Source: Phyllobacteriaceae bacterium (GTDB taxonomy: Bacteria; Pseudomonadota; Alphaproteobacteria; Rhizobiales; Devosiaceae). From it: a stretch of DNA of 24,284 nucleotides. Position numbers and translations under genes: made by a program. Positions within the stretch are counted from its first letter, which is position 1; each line of letters begins with the position of its first letter. The notes beneath the pieces are model-generated. The model was not told where the DNA came from, did not search any database, and worked only from the letters and a program-made list of their open reading frames with translations. Location of the stretch: NCBI GenBank assembly GCA_012799265.1, contig JAAZLP010000306.1, positions 1-24,284 of the forward strand, read 5' to 3'. Shown piece by piece: positions 15,172-21,973 of this stretch.

Positions 15172-15187
15172 TTGACGCTAACGTAAA
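15172..15187. promoter_or_regulatory. Palindromic operator at fadD (MerR/LiuR-like box)
   Basis: TTGACGCTAACGTAAA, read in reverse complement (TTTACGTTAGCGTCAA), matches the fadE box at 13 of 16 positions, with 6 of 8 arm pairs symmetric. It lies on the -35 of the promoter for fadD and the MerR gene, implying autoregulation if that protein binds it. Confidence 0.6.
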
Positions 15188-15200
15188 CAAGTGGAATAGT
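15172..15200 (+). promoter_or_regulatory. Predicted fadD-merR promoter
   Basis: TTGACG (15172-15177), a 17-base spacer, then AATAGT (15195-15200). The -35 is 5 of 6 and the -10 is 4 of 6. The box at 15172-15187 covers the -35 and most of the spacer. Expected transcription start is near 15207. Confidence 0.6.
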
Positions 15201-15343
15201 TTCCCTGACTTTCAGCATAAGTCTGCACCAAGCAGGGCGCGCGACGTCCATCAGACAGGAAAGCCTCTGCCGTGCGGAACGGGCGCAGGGCAGCCGAATT
15301 GGGGGAACGCGCCGCCCATCGGCGGCAATTGGAGGAGACGACC

Positions 15344-17053
15344 ATGGACACGACTGCCACTGACAGCCTGCGCCCCTGGATTGCGAGCTATCCGGACAAC
15401 ATCGTCTGGGATGCCGAGATCGACGAGACACCGGTCCATGAGCAGGTGCTTGCCGCCTGCGCCAGAACACCGGACGCCCTCGCCCTCGACTTCCTGGGCG
15501 GCACCACCAGCTTTGGCGAATTGGGCAAGGCCATCAATGCCTTCGCCGGCGCCCTGCAGAGCCAGTTCGGCGTCCGCAAGGGCACGCGCGTGGCGCTCAT
15601 GCTCCCCAATACGCCTTTCTACCCCATTGCCTATTTCGGCGTGCTGCGGGCTGGCGGCACCGTGGTCAACTGCAATCTCCTCTATACCGTCTCCGAGCTC
15701 TCCCACATCACCGCCAATGCCGGCGCCGAGATCATGGTGACGCTCGATCTCAAGCAGATATTCCCCAAGGCCGAGGCCCTGCTCGAAGCCGGCCACGTCA
15801 AGAAGCTGATCGTCGCCCACTTCCCCAACGCGCTGCCGACCGTGAAGAAAATTCTCTTCAAGCTGGCCAAGCGCAAGGACCTGTCCCACCCCGGCCAGTC
15901 CAAATTCGCCAACAGCATCACGAGCTTTGGGGACATGATCGCCCGCGGAGAAACGCCGCGCCCGGTGACCATCATCCCGCGCGAAGACATCGCCGTGCAG
16001 CAATATACCGGCGGCACCACCGGCATCCCCAAGGGCGCGCTCCTCACCCACGCCAATATCTCGGCCAATATGTGCCAGATCGACAAATGGGGTGATGGGC
16101 TTTTCTACCCGCCCAGCAAGGTCATCGCCGTTCTGCCATTCTTCCATATCTTCGCGATGACCGTTTGCATGAACACCCCGCTCGCCAATGGCACGCCGGT
16201 GATCATGCTGCCGCGCTTCGAGCTCAAGGCCCTGCTCGGCATCCTCAAGCGCACCAAGGCCAATGTGCTGCCGGCCGTGCCGACCCTGCTCAATGCCGTG
16301 GCGCGCGCCGAGTCCGTGACGCCCGAACAGCTTTCAAGCCTCGAAGTCGCGATTTCCGGCGGCGCCGCCCTGCCCGACGAAGTCCGCGCCGCCTTCGGCA
16401 AGAAATCCAAGGCGCTGCTCGCCGAGGGCTATGGCCTTACCGAAGCCTCCCCGGTCGTCTGCTGCGCCGCCCTGCGCAAACCCTCCAAGCCCATGTCCAT
16501 CGGCCTGCCGCTCCCGGGCACCGATATCCGCTTTGTCGACGTCGATTCTGGCAAGGTTGTCGGGACCGGCGAAAATGGCGAACTGCAGGTCAAGGGCCCG
16601 CAGGTCATGATCGGCTATTACGAAAACGACGATGCCAGCGAACAGGCCTTCATGGATGGCTGGCTGCGCACCGGCGATGTCGGCCACATGGACGAGGACG
16701 GCTATGTCTTCCTCGTCGACCGCATCAAGGACCTCATCATCTGCTCGGGCTTCAACGTCTATCCGCGCACCATCGAGGAAGCGATGATGACCCACGAGGC
16801 CGTCGAAGAGGTCAATGTCATCGGCGTGCCGGATCAATATCGCGGCGAAGCGCCCGTCGCCTATGTAAAGCTGCGCGAGGGCAAGTCCACCACCGAGGCC
16901 GAGCTCAAGACCTTCCTCACCGGCAAGCTCAACAAGATCGAAATGCCCAAGCAGATCATCTTCAAGGATGCCCTGCCCAAAACCCTCATCGGCAAGCTCT
17001 CCAAGAAAGAGCTGCGTGAGGAATATGCCCAGACCCATGCGAGTAAGAAGTGA
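15344..17053 (+). CDS. fadD: Long-chain fatty-acid-CoA ligase
   Basis: A 569-residue ANL-superfamily enzyme that activates fatty acids to acyl-CoA with ATP. It shows the P-loop YTGGTTGIPKG (221-231), the A5 motif YGLTEASP (363-370), the ATP-binding Asp in RTGDVGHMDEDG (442-453), DRIKDLI (459-465), the fatty-acid signature region around CSGFNVYP (467-474), and catalytic Lys551 in PKTLIGKLSKK. The start at 15344 follows GGAGGAG 6 bases upstream; the frame stays open 72 bases further but without a better site. It is divergent from fadE and overlaps the MerR gene by 4 bases (GTGA). Chain-length preference cannot be read from sequence, so medium-chain specificity is possible. Confidence 0.92.
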   Translation: MDTTATDSLRPWIASYPDNIVWDAEIDETPVHEQVLAACARTPDALALDFLGGTTSFGELGKAINAFAGALQSQFGVRKGTRVALMLPNTPFYPIAYFGVLRAGGTVVNCNLLYTVSELSHITANAGAEIMVTLDLKQIFPKAEALLEAGHVKKLIVAHFPNALPTVKKILFKLAKRKDLSHPGQSKFANSITSFGDMIARGETPRPVTIIPREDIAVQQYTGGTTGIPKGALLTHANISANMCQIDKWGDGLFYPPSKVIAVLPFFHIFAMTVCMNTPLANGTPVIMLPRFELKALLGILKRTKANVLPAVPTLLNAVARAESVTPEQLSSLEVAISGGAALPDEVRAAFGKKSKALLAEGYGLTEASPVVCCAALRKPSKPMSIGLPLPGTDIRFVDVDSGKVVGTGENGELQVKGPQVMIGYYENDDASEQAFMDGWLRTGDVGHMDEDGYVFLVDRIKDLIICSGFNVYPRTIEEAMMTHEAVEEVNVIGVPDQYRGEAPVAYVKLREGKSTTEAELKTFLTGKLNKIEMPKQIIFKDALPKTLIGKLSKKELREEYAQTHASKK

Positions 17054-17442
17054 ACAGGCCAGAGCCGGACAATAAGGACCTCTTTGCGATTGCCGACCTC
17101 GCCCGCGAGTTCGGCATATCGACCCGTGCCATCCGGTTTTATGAATCCAAGGGCCTGCTCTCGCCCGAACGCGTCGGCGCCACCCGCATCTTCCGCCGCC
17201 GCGATCGCGCCCGCCTGATCCTCATCCTGCGCGGCAAGCGCCTCGGCTTCTCGCTGCGCGACATCTCCGACTATCTCAGCCTCTACGACGCCGACCGCAC
17301 CCAGCAGGTTAGCCTCCTCGCCGAAAAAGTCGACGAACGCATAGCCCTCCTCGAACGCCAGCGCGACGACCTCGAAACCACCATCCGCGAACTGCACGAA
17401 ATCAAGAAACTCGCCGACGCCCGAGCCGGCAAGATCGCCTGA
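17050..17442 (+). CDS. MerR-family transcriptional regulator, LiuR-like
   Basis: A 130-residue regulator starting at GTG 17050, which overlaps the fadD stop (GTGA), so it is translationally coupled. Residues ~11-80 are the MerR winged helix: FAIADLAREFGISTRAIRFY, KGLLSPERVG, then RDRARLILILRGKRLGFSLRDI. Residues ~88-122 are the antiparallel coiled-coil dimer helix (VDERIALLERQRDDLE). There is no cysteine at all, so it is not a metal- or redox-sensing MerR. It resembles the LiuR group, which controls branched-chain amino acid and fatty-acid catabolism in proteobacteria (recalled, not searched). Its location with fadD, and the paired palindromes at the fad promoters, suggest it represses or activates both fad operons and itself. 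The ligand is probably an acyl-CoA, which is inference. Confidence 0.88.
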   Translation: MNRPEPDNKDLFAIADLAREFGISTRAIRFYESKGLLSPERVGATRIFRRRDRARLILILRGKRLGFSLRDISDYLSLYDADRTQQVSLLAEKVDERIALLERQRDDLETTIRELHEIKKLADARAGKIA

Positions 17443-17444
17443 TC

Positions 17445-17475
17445 TTGAATTTTTGTACAAAATGTTGTGCATAAA
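17445..17475 (+). promoter_or_regulatory. yefM-yoeB promoter and operator
   Basis: TGTACA at 17454-17459 sits inside the 12-bp palindrome TTTTGTACAAAA (17451-17462). A second, imperfect copy TGTGCA is at 17466-17471. The centres are exactly 12 bp apart, which is the long/short repeat layout described for YefM-YoeB autorepression. A weak promoter TTGAAT (17445-17450) with CATAAA (17470-17475, 19-base spacing) overlaps it. Confidence 0.7.
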
Positions 17476-17490
17476 TTGCAGGAGGCTACC

Positions 17491-17748
17491 ATGCGTGCCA
17501 CATCCATTTCGCAGTTCCGAAAAAACATTGCCTCAGAAGTCGATCAGGTTGTCGATAGTGGGGAACCGCTGATTGTCACCCGTACAGGCGGCAAGAAGCC
17601 CGTCCTCATCATCCCGCTCGATCAGGCTGGCGAGTGGGATGAGACCGCCTATCTCCTCAGCAGTCCGAAAAATGCTGCCCGGCTACGAGAGGCTATCCGG
17701 GAGGCCAATGCTGGTGGCGGGATGATCCGCGAGCTGATTGAAGAATGA
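17491..17748 (+). CDS. yefM: YefM/Phd-family antitoxin
   Basis: An 85-residue antitoxin. Residues 1-55 form the Phd/YefM DNA-binding fold (MRATSISQFRKNIASEVDQV, then PLIVTRTGGKKPVLIIPLD). The remainder is an extended, mostly helical tail (YLLSSPKNAARLREAI, ending MIRELIEE) that wraps the toxin. The ATG at 17491 follows AGGAGG by 5 bases; an upstream GTG is less likely. It overlaps the toxin gene in ATGA. With the toxin it should repress its own promoter through the TGTACA repeats just upstream. Base composition is visibly more A/T-rich than the flanking fad genes, consistent with a mobile module. Confidence 0.92.
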   Translation: MRATSISQFRKNIASEVDQVVDSGEPLIVTRTGGKKPVLIIPLDQAGEWDETAYLLSSPKNAARLREAIREANAGGGMIRELIEE

Positions 17749-17999
17749 TCGTCGCGTTTATGACCAGGGGATGGGAGGATTATCTTTACTGGCAAGCGAC
17801 AGACAAGCAGATGCTTCGGAAGCTGAACGCGCTGATCAAGGAGTGCCAAAGGACACCGCGAGAAGGAACCGGTAAGCCAGAGGCTCTTAAGCATGAATTC
17901 TCCGGCTGGTGGTCACGCCGTATCACCGATGAACACCGACTGGTCTATCGCGTGATTGACGATCGGCTAGAGATCGCTCAGTGTCGCCACCACTACTAG
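17745..17999 (+). CDS. yoeB: YoeB-family mRNA interferase toxin
   Basis: An 84-residue ribosome-dependent endoribonuclease of the same length as E. coli YoeB and collinear with it. DDYLYWQ-like EDYLYWQATDK, RTPREGTGKPE, LKHEFSGWWSRRITDEHRLVY and the final CRHHY are all present. The catalytic residues known in YoeB, Glu46, Arg65, His83 and Tyr84, are intact at the same numbers, so the toxin is probably active. It starts within the antitoxin stop (ATGA). Its own stop overlaps the stop region of the convergent UVR gene by 4 bases, so the pair is packed tightly between neighbours. Confidence 0.95.
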   Translation: MIVAFMTRGWEDYLYWQATDKQMLRKLNALIKECQRTPREGTGKPEALKHEFSGWWSRRITDEHRLVYRVIDDRLEIAQCRHHY

Positions 18000-18310
18000 C
18001 GCTCTCCGCGCCCCTTCACATTCTTCGTCATCAGATCCGGCTTTTTCGGCTTCACCCAGCCCTTGGGCGGTCGCCTGACGGGCGTGTTTGACCCCAGCCC
18101 GATCTGTCCCGGCGGCGCCTGGCCGACACTCACCTCGATCGAATAGCCATCATCATCGAGAATGACGGTCTCCTCGGTTTCTCCCTTGAGCCGCGCAATC
18201 TCGTCGCGCAGCGCCGCGGCCTTCTCGAAATCGAACTCAGCCGCCGCCGCTTCCATTTCCTTTTCCAGCGCGACCAGCCGCGCATGATTGCTCCGTGACG
18301 ACATTCTCAT
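17996..18310 (-). CDS. Small UVR-motif protein
   Basis: From ATG 18310 (GGAG 6 bases upstream; a GTG at 18328 and an ATG at 18304 are alternatives) the product is 104 residues. Residues ~12-42 are a clear UVR motif: LVALEKEMEAAAAEF then DFEKAAALRDEIARLK. This is the helical hairpin through which UvrB and UvrC contact each other. A short acidic segment follows (TVILDDDGYSIEV), then a Pro/Gly/Lys-rich tail (PPKGWVKPKKPDLMTKN). It has no nuclease or helicase part. It may bind UvrB/UvrC or another UVR protein (as McsA/ClpC-type proteins do), but the partner is unknown. It lies beside the DNA ligase-exonuclease pair on the same strand, across a palindromic repeat. Confidence 0.75.
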   Translation of the reverse strand: MRMSSRSNHARLVALEKEMEAAAAEFDFEKAAALRDEIARLKGETEETVILDDDGYSIEVSVGQAPPGQIGLGSNTPVRRPPKGWVKPKKPDLMTKNVKGRGER

Positions 18311-18325
18311 TTTACTCCGCTTGGA

Positions 18326-18396
18326 CACCCTCCCCCTTGAGGGGAGGGTAGTGCAGCTAGGTGCGTAGCACCTTAGCGAAACTAGGGAGGGGGAGG
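18326..18396. repeat. REP-like palindromic intergenic element
   Basis: Nested inverted repeats fill most of the ligase-UVR gap. ACCCTCCCC/GGGGAGGGT (18327-18349) make a hairpin, GCTAGGTGC and GCACCTTAGC (18356-18377) make a second with one bulge, and AGGGGGAGG (18388-18396) can pair back to CCTCCCCCT at the left edge. The style resembles dispersed elements of Hyphomicrobiales chromosomes. Only one copy is in the window, so the dispersed nature is inferred. Confidence 0.55.
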
Positions 18397-18429
18397 CCCT
18401 TCCAACCCTGTCGGAAGCAACGATAAGCG

Positions 18430-19995
18430 CTACCCCAAAAACGCGTCCATATCCTCAATCCGCGCCGCTTCCTGCGCCGGCTTGTCCCAGCGTATCCGGT
18501 TGATGCGCGGGAAACGCAAGGCCACGCCCGACTTGTGCCGCGCGCTCCTCTGCGCGCTGTCGAACGCCACCTCGAACACCAGTTCCTTTTTTACCTCGCG
18601 CACCGGCCCGAAAGCCGCGGTCGTATTGGCGCGGATCCATTTGTCGAGCTGTTTCAACTCCTCGTCGGTAAAGCCGAAATAGGCCTTGCCGATGGGCACG
18701 ATCTCGTTTCCCTTCCAGACACCAAACGTATAGTCCGAATAAAACGAGCTGCGCTTGCCGTGCCCGCGCTGGGCATACATCAGCACAGCGTCAACGACAT
18801 TGGGATCGCGCTTCCATTTGAACCAGAACCCCTTGGGCCGCCCCGGCACATAGGGCGATGTCCGGAGCTTGATCATCACCCCTTCATGACCATGCTCATC
18901 CGCGCCCATCCGGCGGAGCGCCGCTAGATCCTCCCAGCTCGCAAAATCCAGCACCGGCGAAATATCCATCCGCGTCTGAGGGTTCTTTTGGAACCACGCC
19001 TCAAGTCGCGCCCGCCGCGCCTCCCAGCTCAGCGCGCGAATATCCTCGTCGCCGTCAAAGAGCATGTCATAGACGCGCACAAAGCCGGGCAGCTCGTTCA
19101 TCTGCTTGATCGACGCCACCTTGCGATTGAGCCGCTGCTGCAAATCGTTGAACAGCCGGGGCTCGAAATCGTGCCCCACCAGCAGTTCCCCATCCAGCAC
19201 TGCCCGCCCCATGGCCGCGCTCACCACATCAGGAAAGCTCTGCGCAATGTCGTCTCCCGTTCGCGAAAACAGCGACGCCCCGTCCTTGCCCAGCACCAGC
19301 TGCACCCGGATGCCGTCCCATTTCCACTCGGCTGAAAAATCGCGCGGATCGAGCTTGGCAAAATCGCTGTCGTCGATTGGCGTCGACAGCATCAGCGGAT
19401 GAAATCGCGCCGTGTGGTCAATATCCGGCCGCTCCGCCTTGCCCTCGAGCCAGGCAAACAGCTCACCATAAGGCGGCTTGATGCCGTGCCAGACTTCTTC
19501 AATGGCCTGCAGGTCCACCCCGCTCATCTCCGCCAGCGCGGTCTTTGCCAGTCGCGCCGAAACCCCGATGCGCAGCGCCCCCGTCGCCAGCTTCACCAGC
19601 GCCCAGCGCTCGTGGATCGCCGCATTGGTGAGCAGCTCTCCGATGACCTTCGGCATCTCAGCCTTGCTGGTCATATTGAGCAGCGCCACGAGATCGCTCA
19701 ACCGCGGCAATTCCCCCGAACCATGATGCGGCCAGATCAGCGCAATGGTCTCGCCAAGGTCCCCGACATAGTCATAGGACATGGCGAACAGCGTCTCATC
19801 GACCTCGGCCAGCACTGTCTCCTTGAGCAGCGCCGGTTTGACATTGCTTATGTCCATTTCCCCCGTCAGCACCGCCAGCGCCAGCCCGCGATCAGGGTCC
19901 GGCACCTCGGCAAAATACTGCGCCAGCGCCGCAATTTTTCGTGTCCGCGACGGCGTCAACGCCAGGAGTTCGAGCAGGTCGGCGAAGCGCTTCAT
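18430..19995 (-). CDS. ATP-dependent DNA ligase of the exonuclease-associated type
   Basis: A 521-residue ligase. The N-terminal ~200 residues are the helical DNA-binding domain. Motif I is EWKWDGIR with nucleotidyl Lys225, motif III VLDGELL (~266-272), motif IV EGVMIK and motif V FKWKRDP. The C-terminal OB-fold ends in a motif-VI-like FPRINRIRWDK. It seals nicks using ATP, in addition to the NAD-dependent LigA expected elsewhere. The ATG at 19995 overlaps the exonuclease stop by ATGA, so the two are coupled. This pair is known as part of a proposed repair cluster with an Lhr-type helicase and a metallophosphoesterase, neither of which is in this window. Confidence 0.93.
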   Translation of the reverse strand: MKRFADLLELLALTPSRTRKIAALAQYFAEVPDPDRGLALAVLTGEMDISNVKPALLKETVLAEVDETLFAMSYDYVGDLGETIALIWPHHGSGELPRLSDLVALLNMTSKAEMPKVIGELLTNAAIHERWALVKLATGALRIGVSARLAKTALAEMSGVDLQAIEEVWHGIKPPYGELFAWLEGKAERPDIDHTARFHPLMLSTPIDDSDFAKLDPRDFSAEWKWDGIRVQLVLGKDGASLFSRTGDDIAQSFPDVVSAAMGRAVLDGELLVGHDFEPRLFNDLQQRLNRKVASIKQMNELPGFVRVYDMLFDGDEDIRALSWEARRARLEAWFQKNPQTRMDISPVLDFASWEDLAALRRMGADEHGHEGVMIKLRTSPYVPGRPKGFWFKWKRDPNVVDAVLMYAQRGHGKRSSFYSDYTFGVWKGNEIVPIGKAYFGFTDEELKQLDKWIRANTTAAFGPVREVKKELVFEVAFDSAQRSARHKSGVALRFPRINRIRWDKPAQEAARIEDMDAFLG

Positions 19996-20990
19996 TCGCC
20001 GCCCTCCCCGCCATCATCGTCCAGCCCCGGCAGCGCCAGCGGCTCGGCATCGAGCCCCTGCTTCTTGCACCAATAGACCAGCGCATCCTCGCGCCCATGC
20101 GTCACCCAGATGGTCGAGGCGCCACTTTCAAGGATCGATTGATTGAGCTCGCCCCAGTCGCAATGGTCCGAGATCACCAGCGGCAATTCCACCAGCGCCT
20201 GCCGCGCCCGCTGCTTGACGCTCATCCATCCCGAGGCCTGGCACACAACCGGATCGGGAAAACGCCGGCTCCAGCGGTCGCGAATGGCCGAGGCCGGCGC
20301 AATGACGATCTCGCCCGCCATATCCGCCTTGGCCATGCCCGTCGCCGGGATCAACTGCCCCAGCTTGACGCCCAGCTCCTCATAAAGCGCACAGAGCCGG
20401 ATCATCGCGCCATGGAGATAAATCGGCCTCTCCCACCCCGCGTCGCGCAACAGCGCAATCACCCGCTGCGCTTTCCCCAGTGCATAGGAACCAACGAGAT
20501 GACAGCGCTCGGGCTGGTCCGCCACCGACTTCAAGAGCCGCGCAATCTCGTCCCTGGGGTCCGGGTGCTGGAACACCGGCAGACCAAACGTCGCCTCAGT
20601 CACCATGAGATCACAGGCCACCGACTGGTAGGGCTCCGCCGTCCGGTCCGGCAGCCGCTTATAGTCCCCGGTCACCACCGCGCGCTGCCCTTCGGTCTCG
20701 ACCAGCACCTGCGCCGACCCGAGGATATGTCCAGCCGGTTGAAGGCTCACATCGGCCGAATTGATCCGCAGCACCTCGCCAAATTCCAGCGCCTGAAACG
20801 TGCCCGCGCAATCCTCGCCATAGCGCACCTTCATGATGGCGATGGTCTCGGGCGTCGCCAAAACGGCGCCATGCCCGCTGCGCGCATGGTCAGCATGGCC
20901 ATGGGTAATAATGGCCCGTGGCCGCGGCACATTGGGATCGATCCAGGCGTCCACCGAGGGGATATAGAGATCGCGATTGAGAACAGCCAT
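19992..20990 (-). CDS. Ligase-associated MBL-fold DNA exonuclease
   Basis: A 332-residue metallo-beta-lactamase-fold nuclease of the Artemis/SNM1/CPSF-like class. The metal-binding motif THGHADH is at residues 29-35. Later features include PAGHILGSAQ (third His), VTGDYKR (bridging Asp), HLVGSYALGKAQR and a C-terminal WVTHGRE. Related ligase-associated nucleases are described as manganese-dependent DNA exonucleases. The ATG at 20990 follows GAGGTG; a longer frame upstream runs into the divergent promoter region and is unlikely. It is the first gene of a two-gene operon with the ligase and is divergent from an aldo/keto reductase 78 bases away. Confidence 0.93.
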   Translation of the reverse strand: MAVLNRDLYIPSVDAWIDPNVPRPRAIITHGHADHARSGHGAVLATPETIAIMKVRYGEDCAGTFQALEFGEVLRINSADVSLQPAGHILGSAQVLVETEGQRAVVTGDYKRLPDRTAEPYQSVACDLMVTEATFGLPVFQHPDPRDEIARLLKSVADQPERCHLVGSYALGKAQRVIALLRDAGWERPIYLHGAMIRLCALYEELGVKLGQLIPATGMAKADMAGEIVIAPASAIRDRWSRRFPDPVVCQASGWMSVKQRARQALVELPLVISDHCDWGELNQSILESGASTIWVTHGREDALVYWCKKQGLDAEPLALPGLDDDGGEGGE

Positions 20991-21068
20991 AATCACCTCG
21001 CCTGAAACACAGCAACGGTTTAGCGGGCTCCAGAGTTGCCCCGGCAGCATGACAGGAAAGAGCGCATA

Positions 21069-21902
21069 ATGACGATCCCCACCACGACATTGCCCGATGG
21101 CACGCCCATGCCGGTCTTTGGCCTGGGCACCTGGATGATGGGCGAGCGCAGTGACAGGCTTCGTCAGGAGGTCGACACCATCCGCGCCGGGATTGATCAG
21201 GGCATCACCCTCATCGACACGGCCGAAATGTATGGTGATGGCGGCTCCGAGCGCATGGCGGGCGAAACCATTGCCGGCAAGCGCGATGGCCTCTTCCTCG
21301 TCTCAAAGGTCCTGCCCCACAATGCCAGCCGCGAGGGCACAATCCGAGCCTGCGAGCGAAGCCTCAAAAACCTCGGCACTGACCGGCTCGACCTTTATCT
21401 CCTCCATTGGCGCGGCCGCTATCCGCTGGCCGAGACGGTAGAAGCCTTCGAAACACTCAAGGCTCAGGGCAAGATCGTACGCTGGGGCGTCTCCAATTTC
21501 GACGTCGAGGACATGGACGAGCTGAACACCATTTCCGACCAGTGCCAGGCCAATCAGGTGCTCTATAATTGCACGCGGCGCGGCATCGAATTCGACCTCC
21601 TGCCCGAGGCGCAGGACAAGGGCATGCCCATCATGGCCTATTCTCCGATCGAACAGGGACGCCTCGCCGGTAACAAGGCCATCGCCGAGATCGCTCGCCG
21701 CCACGACGCCAGCCCCGCCCAGATTGCGCTGGCCTTCGTGCTCCGCCACAAAGGCGTCATCGCCATTCCCAAGACGTCCCGTCCGGATCGGGTGGCGGAA
21801 AATCTGGCCTCTCTCAAGATCGAGCTCACCGCCAAGGATCTGGCAGACATTGACCAGGCGTTTCCACCGCCACGCCGCAAGATCGACCTCGAAATGATCT
21901 GA
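21069..21902 (+). CDS. Aldo/keto reductase
   Basis: A 277-residue NADP(H)-dependent oxidoreductase with the (alpha/beta)8 barrel of the family. The catalytic tetrad is complete: Asp50 and Tyr55 in LIDTAEMYGDG, Lys80 in LVSKVLP, His113 in LLHWRG. The cofactor motif IPKTSRPDRVAEN is near the C-terminus. The ATG at 21069 is preceded by GGAAAGAG about 7 bases upstream. The physiological carbonyl substrate cannot be read from sequence. It is divergent from the exonuclease-ligase operon and followed by a small hairpin and then an esterase gene on the same strand. Confidence 0.92.
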   Translation: MTIPTTTLPDGTPMPVFGLGTWMMGERSDRLRQEVDTIRAGIDQGITLIDTAEMYGDGGSERMAGETIAGKRDGLFLVSKVLPHNASREGTIRACERSLKNLGTDRLDLYLLHWRGRYPLAETVEAFETLKAQGKIVRWGVSNFDVEDMDELNTISDQCQANQVLYNCTRRGIEFDLLPEAQDKGMPIMAYSPIEQGRLAGNKAIAEIARRHDASPAQIALAFVLRHKGVIAIPKTSRPDRVAENLASLKIELTAKDLADIDQAFPPPRRKIDLEMI

Positions 21903-21904
21903 GC

Positions 21905-21928
21905 GGACAAGGACTTGCCTTGTCCTTT
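21905..21928 (+). terminator. Weak intrinsic terminator after the aldo/keto reductase
   Basis: GGACAAGG / CCTTGTCC (8-bp perfect stem, 5-base loop) begins 3 bases after the stop codon and is followed by TTTCGTCT. The short U-tract suggests partial termination before the esterase gene. Confidence 0.55.
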
Positions 21929-21973
21929 CGTCTCGGCCACACCCTAAGTCAGAAGATTTGACCGGAGCCCCTT

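Larger units (their letters stand above)
14912..15343. other. 432-bp divergent regulatory region between fadE and fadD
   Basis: This non-coding stretch holds back-to-back promoters facing outward about 80 bases apart, each with a related 16-bp palindrome on its -35 element. The leaders are long: about 145 bases to fadE and about 137 to fadD. A 6-bp hairpin (GCCGCC-CATC-GGCGGC, 15311-15326) sits 4 bases before the fadD Shine-Dalgarno sequence. I see no small gene in it. Confidence 0.75.

Noticed and set aside
15251..16147. A 298-codon open frame on the - strand opposite fadD
   Set aside because: Shadow of the fadD coding strand; it would also run through the fadD leader.
19941..21005. A 354-codon open frame on the + strand opposite the exonuclease
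   Set aside because: It is antisense to a protein with an intact THGHADH motif and shows no family features.
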